A stretch of 11,053 nt of DNA, from the NCBI GenBank assembly GCA_003538615.1, contig DPRT01000171.1, positions 1-11,053 on the forward strand, written 5' to 3'. The position numbers and the translations under genes were made by a program. Each line of letters opens with the position of its first letter. Within the stretch, counting starts at the first letter, position 1. Shown piece by piece: positions 1 to 5,799 of the stretch. Origin of the DNA: Holophagaceae bacterium. Lineage in GTDB: Bacteria > Acidobacteriota > Holophagae > Holophagales > Holophagaceae. The notes beneath the pieces are model-generated. The model searched no databases. It saw only the letters and a list, made by a program, of their open reading frames with translations, and had not been told where the DNA came from.

Positions 1-18
1 GTCTCCCGGGGCCTTTGA
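1..18 (+). CDS. Possible 3' tail of an upstream gene
   Basis: The first 18 bases read as five sense codons (V-S-R-G-L) and a TGA in the same frame as the next gene. They could be the last codons of the preceding gene in the operon, but too little is visible to prove coding. The TGA matters for another reason: it prevents any N-terminal extension of the ferredoxin that follows, so that protein cannot carry an upstream signal peptide in this frame. In related operons of this type the preceding gene is often a multiheme cytochrome c, but nothing here tests that. Confidence 0.25.
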   Translation, partial: VSRGL

Positions 19-33
19 CAGGCAGGAGAACCC

Positions 34-804
34 ATGGGCATGGGCCTTCTCTTCGACGCTACGCGCTGCATCGGTTGCGGCGCATGCAGCTCCGCGTGCA
101 AGGAGCAGAACAAGCTGCCGGGCAAGGTAGAGGAGGTGTTGACGGCCTATACCTGGACCACCCTCCAGGAACGGGAGGGCCTCAACGTCCGCCGCCTGTG
201 CATGCATTGCGAGGTGCCCACCTGCGCCTCGGTCTGCCCCGTGGCCGCCCTGGTGAAGACCCCCGAGGGGCCGGTGGTCTACGACGCCGAACGCTGCATG
301 GGCTGCCGCTACTGCATGATGGCCTGCCCCTTCGAGATCCCGAAGTACCAGTGGGACCGCCCGGTGCCGGTGGTCGGCAAGTGCATCATGTGCGCCGGCC
401 GCCTCAAGGAGGGCAAGCCCACGGCCTGCGCCGAGGCCTGCCCCGCGGAGGCCACCATCTTCGGCAAGAAGGAGGACCTGATCTGGGAGGCCCGGACGCG
501 CATCCGGCAGAAGCCCGGCGCCTATGTGGACCACATCTACGGGCTGACGGAGGCAGGCGGCACCTCAGTGCTGATGATCTCCAACGTGCCCTTCGACAAG
601 CTGGGCCTCAAGTCCAACCTGCCCGCAGAACCACCGGCCATGCGCACCTGGCAGGTGCTGTCCAACATTCCTGATTTCGTCGCCGTCTGGGGTGTCTTCC
701 TCTACGGCGTCCACTGGATCACCGCCCGCCGCGAGGACGTGGCGAAGGCCGGATCCAACGGCAACGGCAACATCCATGGCAATGGACGGGAGGACCGCTC
801 ATGA
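34..804 (+). CDS. hybA: HybA-family four-cluster [4Fe-4S] ferredoxin, electron-transfer subunit of a membrane oxidoreductase
   Basis: This 256-residue iron-sulfur protein probably carries electrons between a partner redox subunit and the HybB-type membrane subunit encoded next. Sixteen cysteines form four cluster motifs: C12/15/18/22, C56/59/64/68, C88/91/94/98 and C117/120/132/136, the pattern of the HybA/PsrB/DsrO group. A GTSVLMISNVPF segment (176-187) is also typical of HybA. One hydrophobic helix at about 213-230 is followed by ARRED, which suggests a C-terminal anchor with its tail in the cytoplasm, and the last 20 residues are rich in Asn-Gly. The start at 34 follows AGGAGA (24-29); ATG at 40 is an alternative. 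Unlike E. coli HybA there is no N-terminal signal peptide, and an in-frame TGA at 16 rules out a longer start, so export would need a Tat-exported partner. The stop overlaps the next start by 4 bases (ATGA). No hydrogenase large subunit is visible, so the hyb name indicates family, not proven function. Confidence 0.85.
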   Translation: MGMGLLFDATRCIGCGACSSACKEQNKLPGKVEEVLTAYTWTTLQEREGLNVRRLCMHCEVPTCASVCPVAALVKTPEGPVVYDAERCMGCRYCMMACPFEIPKYQWDRPVPVVGKCIMCAGRLKEGKPTACAEACPAEATIFGKKEDLIWEARTRIRQKPGAYVDHIYGLTEAGGTSVLMISNVPFDKLGLKSNLPAEPPAMRTWQVLSNIPDFVAVWGVFLYGVHWITARREDVAKAGSNGNGNIHGNGREDRS

Positions 805-1964
805 ACACCCTCGCCACCCTCGCGCCCCGCCGGTTCCGCCCCGGCTTCTGGACCGCGGTCTTCGCCGTCCTCTTCCTCGCCTTCCTCACGGTCACGGTGA
901 TCCGCTTCACCAAGGGGCTGGGTGCAGTCACGAACCTGAGCGACCAGTTCCCCTGGGGCCTCTGGATCGGCTTCGACCTGCTCTGCGGCGTGGGCCTGGC
1001 CGCCGGCGCCTTCACGCTGACCGCCGTCGTCCACCTCTTCAACCTCAAGCGCTTCGAACCCATTGTGCGCCCCACGATCCTCACGGGCTTCCTGGGCTAC
1101 GCCTTCGTGATCGTGGCGCTGCTGCTGGATCTGGGACAGCCCTGGCGCATCTGGCACGCCATCGTCTACTGGAATCCCCACTCCGTCATGTTCGAGGTGG
1201 CCTGGTGCGTGATGCTCTACACCACCGTGCTGGCGGTGGAGTTCTCACCCGTGGTCTTCGAGCGGTTCGGCTTCCACGCCCCGGCGCGGCTCATCCACCG
1301 GCTCATCACGCCCCTGGTGATCCTCGGCGTGATCCTCTCGACCCTGCACCAGTCCTCGCTGGGCTCGCTCTACCTCATCGTGCCCAGCAAGCTCCACCCG
1401 CTCTGGTACTCCCCCATGCTGCCGCTGCACTTCTACATCTCCGCCATCGGCGCGGGCATCGGCATGGTGATCCTGGAGTCCTACCTCAGCAAGCGCGCCT
1501 TCCACCGCCACCTGGAGATGGACCTGCTGGAGCCCCTGGCCCGCGGCATGGTGGTGGCCCTGGGCATCTACGGTCTCATGCGCCTGCAGGCCATCGCCCG
1601 CAACCACGCCTTCGGCACCCTCTTCAACAGCTATGAGGGCCAGATGTTCATGGTGGAGTTCGCGCTGGGCGTGATCCTGCCGGTGGCCCTGATGTCCTTC
1701 CGCCGGCTGCGCACCAATCCCGACTGGCTGGTGGGCGGGGCCTTCCTGGCGGTGCTGGGCTTCGTCATGAACCGCCTGAACGTGAGCATCACGGGCATGG
1801 AGACTGCCTCGGGCACGCGCTACCTCCCCTCGGCCATGGAGATCATCGTCTCCCTGGGCCTGGTGGCCACGGGCATGGCGGTCTTCGCCTTCGCGGTCCG
1901 GAACTTCTCCATCTTCCCCGACGGCCCGGTGGCCGATCGCAGGGGACATCCAGGGGAGGCCTGA
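801..1964 (+). CDS. hybB: HybB/NrfD-family integral membrane subunit (quinone-reactive)
   Basis: This 387-residue polytopic membrane protein belongs to the HybB branch of the NrfD/PsrC family, which exchanges electrons with the quinone pool and partners a HybA-like ferredoxin. Its length is close to E. coli HybB (about 390). About ten hydrophobic segments can be seen, for example near 18-38, 55-78, 88-112, 127-147, 163-182, 206-224, 276-292, 307-323 and 347-365. Family signatures include PWGLWIGFDLLCGV (about 50-63), a TGFLGYAF...DLGQPWRIW stretch, NPHSVMFEVAWCVMLYTT and LHQSSLGSLYL. Translation is probably coupled to the ferredoxin through the ATGA overlap. NrfD-type subunits hold no heme, so electrons must enter through the iron-sulfur partner. 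The role could be a quinol oxidase, or a quinone reductase as in hydrogenase-2; the catalytic or cytochrome partner lies outside the window. Confidence 0.9.
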   Translation: MNTLATLAPRRFRPGFWTAVFAVLFLAFLTVTVIRFTKGLGAVTNLSDQFPWGLWIGFDLLCGVGLAAGAFTLTAVVHLFNLKRFEPIVRPTILTGFLGYAFVIVALLLDLGQPWRIWHAIVYWNPHSVMFEVAWCVMLYTTVLAVEFSPVVFERFGFHAPARLIHRLITPLVILGVILSTLHQSSLGSLYLIVPSKLHPLWYSPMLPLHFYISAIGAGIGMVILESYLSKRAFHRHLEMDLLEPLARGMVVALGIYGLMRLQAIARNHAFGTLFNSYEGQMFMVEFALGVILPVALMSFRRLRTNPDWLVGGAFLAVLGFVMNRLNVSITGMETASGTRYLPSAMEIIVSLGLVATGMAVFAFAVRNFSIFPDGPVADRRGHPGEA

Positions 1965-1967
1965 ACC

Positions 1968-3506
1968 ATGCGGACCCGCATCGGCACCCGTCTGATCCTC
2001 GGCGCTGGCCTCGCCACCGCCCTGGTCATCGGCGGGATGGCGGTGGTGATGCTCCGGTCGCACACGGCCCAGCTGCTGGCGGAGCGCACCCGCAGCGCCG
2101 ACCAGCTGAGCGAGACCATCAAGAGCGCCACCCACTTCGACATGCTCGAGAACCGCCGGGAGAACCTGCACCGGCAGATCCGCGCCGTGGGCGGGCTCCA
2201 GGCGGAGGGCATCCGCAAGGTCCGGGTCTTCAACAAGGAGGGGCGCGTCATGTTCTCCTCCGATGAGGCGGAGATCGGCACCAGCCTCGATATCCGGGGG
2301 GAGGCCTGCTACGCCTGCCACGCGGAGGGCCGCCCCCTCGAACGCCTGGAGATCCAGGCCCGGGCCCGGACCTTCCGGGGGCCGGACGGAACCCGCGTCC
2401 TGGGGCTCATCAACCCCATCCCCAACGAGCCCTCCTGCTCCACCTCCGCCTGCCACGCCCACAGCCCCAAGCAGAGCCTGCTGGGCGTGCTGGATGTGAA
2501 TGTCTCCCTCGCGGAGGTGGACCGGGAGATCTCCCATAGCCGGATCTTGATCACGGCCTCGGCTGTGCTGGCCATCCTGGCGGGCGGCCTCATCACGTGG
2601 TGGCTCAACCGCAAGCTGGTGGTGCGTCCCGTGGCGGCCCTGGTGGCCGGCACGCGGCGCGTGGGCGAAGGGGATCTCGGCACCCTGATCCCCGTGCACG
2701 GGAACCACGAGCTGAGCCAGCTGGCCGGGGCCTTCAACACCATGACCCAGCGTTTGGCGGAGACCCAGCGCCAGCTGGCCCAGGCGGACAAGCTGGCCTC
2801 CGTCGGCCGCCTGGCGGCGGGCGTGGCCCATGAGATCAACAACCCCCTGACGGGCGTGCTGAGCTACGCGAGCCTACTGCGGAAGCGGCTGGACGGAGAC
2901 AGCGAATCCTGCGATGACCTGGACGTGATCGTGCGGGAGACGGTCCGCTGCCGGGGCATCATCCGGGGCCTCCTGGATTTCGCCCGGCCCTCGCCGCCGG
3001 CCCGGAAGCCCATGGATCTCAACGAGGTCGTCCGGCGGGCCGTGTCCGTGGTGATGACTCAGCTCTCCCTCAACCAGGTGGATCTGTCGCTGGACCTGGC
3101 GGCGGAACTGCCCCTGGTCCAGGCGGACGCGAACCAGATCCAGCAGGTGGCCGTGAACCTGCTGCTCAACGCCGGCGATGCCATCGGCAACGGAGGCGGG
3201 ACCATCCGCGCCACCACGCGCCTGGGGGCCGGGGCTTCGGTGGAACTGCTGGTCCAGGACAACGGGCGCGGTATCCCGGCGGAGGATCTGCCCCGGATCT
3301 TCGAACCCTTCTACACCACCAAGGGCAGCCACGGCACGGGCCTGGGTCTGGCGGTGAGCTGGGGCATCGTCGAGGCCCATGGCGGGGCCCTGGAAGTCCA
3401 GAGCGAACCCGGCCAGGGCACCTGCTTCACCCTCCGCATCCCCACGGCCGCCCATCCCGGCGAGGGCACGGACGCCGGCCAACCCATCATTCCCACCACC
3501 ACCTAG
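1968..3506 (+). CDS. Membrane sensor histidine kinase with a periplasmic c-type heme-binding domain
   Basis: This 512-residue kinase has, in order, a first membrane helix (about 8-29), a periplasmic domain (30-191), a second helix (193-213), a HAMP linker (214-268), an NtrB/AtoS-like dimerisation domain with phospho-acceptor His288 in an HEINNP motif, and a HATPase_c domain. The ATPase motifs are the N box NLLLNAGDAI (397-406), G1 DNGRG (431-435), the F box around FEPFYTTKG (445-453) and G2 GTGLGL (456-461). The periplasmic domain contains CYACH (C114, C117, H118), a canonical heme c motif, and C157-STSA-C162-H163, a CX4CH variant. Heme sensors of this kind occur in anaerobic electron-transfer regulation, and covalent hemes would make this a redox or small-ligand sensor outside the inner membrane. 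It starts 3 bases after hybB, with GGGGAGG (1953-1959) at good spacing. Heme attachment is inferred from motifs only. Its output partner is most likely the response regulator encoded 9 bases downstream. Confidence 0.92.
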   Translation: MRTRIGTRLILGAGLATALVIGGMAVVMLRSHTAQLLAERTRSADQLSETIKSATHFDMLENRRENLHRQIRAVGGLQAEGIRKVRVFNKEGRVMFSSDEAEIGTSLDIRGEACYACHAEGRPLERLEIQARARTFRGPDGTRVLGLINPIPNEPSCSTSACHAHSPKQSLLGVLDVNVSLAEVDREISHSRILITASAVLAILAGGLITWWLNRKLVVRPVAALVAGTRRVGEGDLGTLIPVHGNHELSQLAGAFNTMTQRLAETQRQLAQADKLASVGRLAAGVAHEINNPLTGVLSYASLLRKRLDGDSESCDDLDVIVRETVRCRGIIRGLLDFARPSPPARKPMDLNEVVRRAVSVVMTQLSLNQVDLSLDLAAELPLVQADANQIQQVAVNLLLNAGDAIGNGGGTIRATTRLGAGASVELLVQDNGRGIPAEDLPRIFEPFYTTKGSHGTGLGLAVSWGIVEAHGGALEVQSEPGQGTCFTLRIPTAAHPGEGTDAGQPIIPTTT

Positions 3507-3510
3507 GAGG
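3505..3510 (+). promoter_or_regulatory. Strong Shine-Dalgarno site for the response regulator
   Basis: AGGAGG overlaps the last two bases of the kinase stop codon and sits 5 bases before the ATG at 3516. It fixes that start and is the strongest ribosome site in the operon, which suggests the regulator is made in at least as large an amount as the kinase. Confidence 0.8.
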
Positions 3511-3515
3511 TTCCC

Positions 3516-4643
3516 ATGACCGCCCTGTTGATCCTTTTCATGTTCGTCGCCTTCGTGGGCATCGACTTCCTGGTGCGTACCAGCCTCCGCCGCCTGCACG
3601 AGAACCGGGAGCGGCAGGCCCGGGAGGCCGTGCTGAACACGTCCATCCACCTGGACTTCACCCACGAGGCCAAGAGCCTCAAGCGCGTCGAGGTGCCCAA
3701 TCCCAGGGCCCGCATCCTGGCGGTGGACGACGAGGCGGTGGTGCTCGACTCCTTCCGCCGGATCCTGGTGCTCGAGGGCTTCAGTGTGGACACCGTCGAA
3801 CACGGCCCCGAGGCCCTGGGCCTCATCCAGCGGCACGACTACGACTTCCTCTTCACCGACCTCAAGATGCCGGATATGGACGGCGTGGAGGTGGTGCGGG
3901 GTGCCAAGCACCTGCGCCCCGACGTGGACGTGGTCGTGATCACGGGCTACGGCAGCATCGAGACCGCGGTGCAGACCCTCCAGCACGGCGCCTGCGAGTA
4001 CATCCAGAAGCCCTTCACCGCCGACGAACTGGCGGAGTTCGCCCGGAAGCTCCTCATCAAGCGCCAGGCGCGCATCGAAGCCCAGCGGCGGCCCAATGTC
4101 CGCGTGGTGGCGCCGGAGATGGCCGAGGTGGTGTCCGCCAGCGAGTTCTGCGTGCCGGGCGGCGCGTTCATTTCCGCGGGCCACGCCTGGGTGCGGATCG
4201 AGCCGGAGGGCCAGGTTCGCGTGGGCATCGACGATTTCGTGCGCAAGGCCCTCGGCTCCGTGAAGAGTGTGGCGCTGCCGGAGCGCGGAAAGAGCTTCCG
4301 CCAGGGCGAGACGCTGTTCACGCTGAAGGGCGCCACGGGCGTGGTGCATGTGGCCGCCCCGCTGAGCGGGCGCATTGAGCACGACAACGCCGGCCTGCTG
4401 ACGGATCCGGGCGAACTCATGCACAGCCCCTATGACCGGGGTTGGGTCTGCCTGATGACGCCGAGCGATCTCGCTGGCGAACTGCCGGCCCTCAAGATCG
4501 GCCAGCCCGTCATCGACTGGTACCAGGACGAGATCACCCGTCTGCGGTCCACGGATACCCCCCAGGCCGCGGGCACGGACACGGTGGACTGGTCCACCTT
4601 CGAGCGCCAGTTCCTGGGCCTGAACGACCACGCCAGGGCCTGA
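3516..4643 (+). CDS. Membrane-anchored response regulator with a C-terminal GcvH-like domain and no DNA-binding domain
   Basis: This 375-residue protein begins with one hydrophobic helix (about 3-20) followed by a basic, charged linker. The receiver domain (about 65-180) is complete: acidic pocket D71/D72, phospho-acceptor D115 in a TDLKMPDMDG stretch, T143 in VITGYGS and K165 in QKPF. From about 215 to 315 it resembles the glycine-cleavage H protein: HAWVRI (223-228), VGIDDFVRKALG, LPERG, then APLSGRI (281-287), and SPYDRGW (304-310). Aligned back from the PLSG turn, the lipoyl-lysine position falls on Thr274; the nearest lysine, K271, is three residues away, so normal lipoylation is doubtful. 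No helix-turn-helix, AAA+ or GGDEF output is present. The tail (340-375) is unremarkable. As the last gene of the operon it is the likely partner of the heme kinase, and it may gate the membrane complex directly. That mode of action is inference; the domain calls are firm. Confidence 0.88.
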   Translation: MTALLILFMFVAFVGIDFLVRTSLRRLHENRERQAREAVLNTSIHLDFTHEAKSLKRVEVPNPRARILAVDDEAVVLDSFRRILVLEGFSVDTVEHGPEALGLIQRHDYDFLFTDLKMPDMDGVEVVRGAKHLRPDVDVVVITGYGSIETAVQTLQHGACEYIQKPFTADELAEFARKLLIKRQARIEAQRRPNVRVVAPEMAEVVSASEFCVPGGAFISAGHAWVRIEPEGQVRVGIDDFVRKALGSVKSVALPERGKSFRQGETLFTLKGATGVVHVAAPLSGRIEHDNAGLLTDPGELMHSPYDRGWVCLMTPSDLAGELPALKIGQPVIDWYQDEITRLRSTDTPQAAGTDTVDWSTFERQFLGLNDHARA

Positions 4644-4661
4644 TACCTGGAGCACCGCTGA

Positions 4662-4695
4662 AGAGAGCTTCGGGGTTCAGGCCTCGAAGCTCTCT
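4662..4695. terminator. Hairpin between convergent operon and lipA, probable bidirectional terminator
   Basis: Bases 4662-4675 pair with 4682-4695: 11 perfect pairs (AGAGAGCTTCG with CGAAGCTCTCT), one G-U and two G-C, leaving a six-base loop. It lies 18 bases past the response-regulator stop and includes the lipA stop codon (4677-4679) in its loop, so the last lipA codons form one arm. Neither strand shows a T-run after the stem, so termination efficiency is uncertain; it may also protect the 3' ends of both transcripts. Confidence 0.6.
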
Positions 4696-5561
4696 CCCGC
4701 GTGGTAGCTGGAGCGCACCAACGGCGCGGATTCCACCCGCTGGAACCCCATCTCCAGGCCCTTCCGCCGGTACATGTCGAACTCGGCGGGCTCCACGTAG
4801 CGGTGCAGGGGCAGGTGCAGCTCCGAGGGCGGCAGGTACTGACCGAGGGTGGCGATGTCCACGCGGTTTTTCCGCCAGTCGGCCATCAGCTCCAGCACCT
4901 GCTCGGGGGTCTCGCCGAGGCCCACCATGATGCCGCTCTTCACGCGCATGGCTGGGACGTGGATGTCCCGCCAGTGGGCCGTGCGGGACAGGACCTGGAG
5001 GCTCTGGGCGTAGTCCGCATCCGGCCGCACCCGCTTGTAGAGGTGGGGCACCGTCTCGACGTTGTGGTTCAGCACCTCGGGCCGGGCCTCCAGCACCGCG
5101 AGGAGGGCCGCCTCGCTGCCGCGGAAGTCCGGGATGAGGACCTCGACGCCGCAGCGGGGCGACAGGGTGCGGATCCACTGGATGGTGGCGGCGAAATGGG
5201 CCGAGCCGCCATCCGGCAGGTCGTCGCGGTTCACGGAGGTGACCACGGCGAATTTCAGGGCCAGCCGGGCCACGGCCTCGGCCACGCGCTGGGGCTCACC
5301 CGGATCCAGCTGGCCGGGGCGTCCCTTGCCCACGTTGCAGAAGCCGCAGTGGCGGGTGCAGATGTCGCCCATGAGCATGAAGGTGGCGGTACGGTGGACG
5401 CCCCAGCATTCGTGCAGGTTCGGGCAGCGGGCCTCCTCGCAGACCGTCACCAGCCGCTGCTCGCGCATGAGGCTCTCGACCTCCGCCATCACCTCCGGCG
5501 CCGGGACGCGGATTTTCAGCCAGTCGGGACGGGGGCCGGGGAGGACAGGGGGGCGGGCCAT
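4677..5561 (-). CDS. lipA: Lipoyl synthase LipA (radical SAM)
   Basis: This 294-residue enzyme inserts two sulfur atoms into octanoyl groups bound to GcvH or E2 lipoyl domains, completing lipoate in the cytoplasm. Both cluster motifs are present: the auxiliary CEEARCPNLHEC (C41, C46, C52) and the radical-SAM CTRHCGFC (C68, C72, C75). The C-terminal RSSYHAGE keeps the serine that ligates the auxiliary cluster. Other family blocks are TFMLMGDICTR, VTSVNRDDLPDGG, LNHNVETVPHLY, KSGIMVGLGE and LGQYLPPS. It is slightly shorter than E. coli LipA (about 321), mainly at the N terminus, which is normal for many bacteria. It stands alone: no lipB or lipoate ligase is adjacent. The ATG at 5561 has only a poorly spaced GAAGGG before it. 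It converges on the GcvH-like response regulator, which may be coincidence. Confidence 0.97.
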   Translation of the reverse strand: MARPPVLPGPRPDWLKIRVPAPEVMAEVESLMREQRLVTVCEEARCPNLHECWGVHRTATFMLMGDICTRHCGFCNVGKGRPGQLDPGEPQRVAEAVARLALKFAVVTSVNRDDLPDGGSAHFAATIQWIRTLSPRCGVEVLIPDFRGSEAALLAVLEARPEVLNHNVETVPHLYKRVRPDADYAQSLQVLSRTAHWRDIHVPAMRVKSGIMVGLGETPEQVLELMADWRKNRVDIATLGQYLPPSELHLPLHRYVEPAEFDMYRRKGLEMGFQRVESAPLVRSSYHAGESFEA

Positions 5562-5569
5562 AGCCCTTC

Positions 5570-5575
5570 ATTGTG
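5570..5575 (-). promoter_or_regulatory. Possible -10 element of lipA, close to the start codon
   Basis: On the minus strand CACAAT lies 8 bases before the lipA ATG and matches four of six -10 consensus bases in very GC-rich surroundings. No convincing -35 lies 16-18 bases further upstream. If used, the transcript would begin at or within a few bases of the start codon. The call rests on position and composition only. Confidence 0.25.
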
Positions 5576-5576
5576 G

Positions 5577-5635
5577 CCCCCGCCGGGGTCCCAGGGCCAC
5601 CGCCCCGGTCCTGCACGGCCGCTCCCCCGCCGGGG
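5577..5635. repeat. Two copies of a 12-base GC-only repeat upstream of lipA
   Basis: CCCCCGCCGGGG occurs at 5577-5588 and again at 5624-5635, 47 bases apart start to start; each copy is self-complementary around a short loop. Together they occupy the GC-rich half of the lipA/secreted-protein intergenic region, just upstream of lipA. They may form small hairpins in a leader RNA or be a chance product of high GC. Confidence 0.4.
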
Positions 5636-5702
5636 GCGCGCCGTCCATGGGGATTCGCATGGAATAAGGTGGAGGTGCAGGGATTGGATTCAGGAGCTTT
5701 GC

Positions 5703-5730
5703 GTAGGTAAAAGAAATGTTTTTTTACTAC
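5703..5730 (+). other. AT-rich hairpin in the intergenic region upstream of the secreted protein
   Basis: GTA and GTAAAA (5703-5705, 5707-5712) can pair with TTTTAC and TAC (5722-5727, 5728-5730), leaving G5706 bulged; the pairing can extend inward to a three-base loop. The stem contains a run of seven T. The 238-base gap 5562-5799 holds no gene that I can support; this AT-rich part contrasts sharply with the rest of the window. It may be a weak terminator, part of a 5' leader, or promoter DNA. Confidence 0.35.
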
Positions 5731-5759
5731 TTGAATGACTGTAGGACTGGGCTTAGGCT
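5731..5759 (+). promoter_or_regulatory. Weak sigma-70-like promoter candidate for the secreted protein
   Basis: TTGAAT (5731-5736) and TAGGCT (5754-5759) are separated by 17 bases and point toward the secreted-protein gene, whose start is 40 bases further on. The -35 matches four of six consensus bases and the -10 three of six, so this is only the best visible candidate in an AT-rich island. Confidence 0.3.
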
Positions 5760-5768
5760 TCTCGAACG

Positions 5769-5779
5769 GATTATTAATC
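5769..5779. promoter_or_regulatory. Perfect 11-base palindrome, possible operator
   Basis: GATTA-T-TAATC is a perfect inverted repeat centred on T5774. It lies just downstream of the weak promoter candidate and 8 bases before the Shine-Dalgarno of the secreted-protein gene. The position would suit a repressor site or the start of a leader; no cognate regulator is encoded nearby. Confidence 0.3.
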
Positions 5780-5786
5780 TATCAAC

Positions 5787-5791
5787 GGAGG
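5787..5791 (+). promoter_or_regulatory. Shine-Dalgarno that fixes the secreted-protein start
   Basis: GGAGG ends 8 bases before ATG 5800. The frame is also open from an ATG at 5716, but that extension is translated from AT-rich DNA, has no ribosome site and would bury the signal peptide, so 5800 is preferred. Confidence 0.8.
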
Positions 5792-5799
5792 CACCCGCC

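Noticed and set aside
34..1964. A complete [NiFe] hydrogenase-2 operon
   Set aside because: Only HybA- and HybB-family subunits are present; no large or small catalytic subunit or maturation gene is in the window, and the same pair serves other quinone-linked complexes.
4326..4328. Lys271 of the response regulator as the lipoylation site
   Set aside because: It is three residues too early when aligned back from the PLSG turn, and the ESVKA-type context is absent; kept only as an alternative in the finding.
2874..4655. A 593-codon open frame on the minus strand across the kinase and regulator genes (and a similar 528-codon one at 1245-2831)
   Set aside because: Long antisense frames are expected in GC-rich coding DNA. 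The products are low-complexity (Gly/His/Ala/Glu-rich), have no family motif, and lie opposite genes with clear domains and ribosome sites.
5296..5616. Open frame on the minus strand starting at the ATG upstream of lipA
   Set aside because: It lies in a different frame over the lipA 5' end, gives Pro/Gly/Arg-rich product, and LipA motifs are all in the other frame.
5716..5799. N-terminal extension of the secreted protein to an ATG at 5716
   Set aside because: The added stretch comes from AT-rich leader DNA, lacks a ribosome site and would place 28 residues before an obvious signal peptide; ATG 5800 has GGAGG at 8 bases.
5640..5799. Cyclic-di-GMP (GEMM) or other known riboswitch in the leader of the secreted protein
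   Set aside because: I could not find the conserved core sequences or a two-helix layout of any riboswitch class I know; only a simple bulged hairpin and a palindrome are visible.
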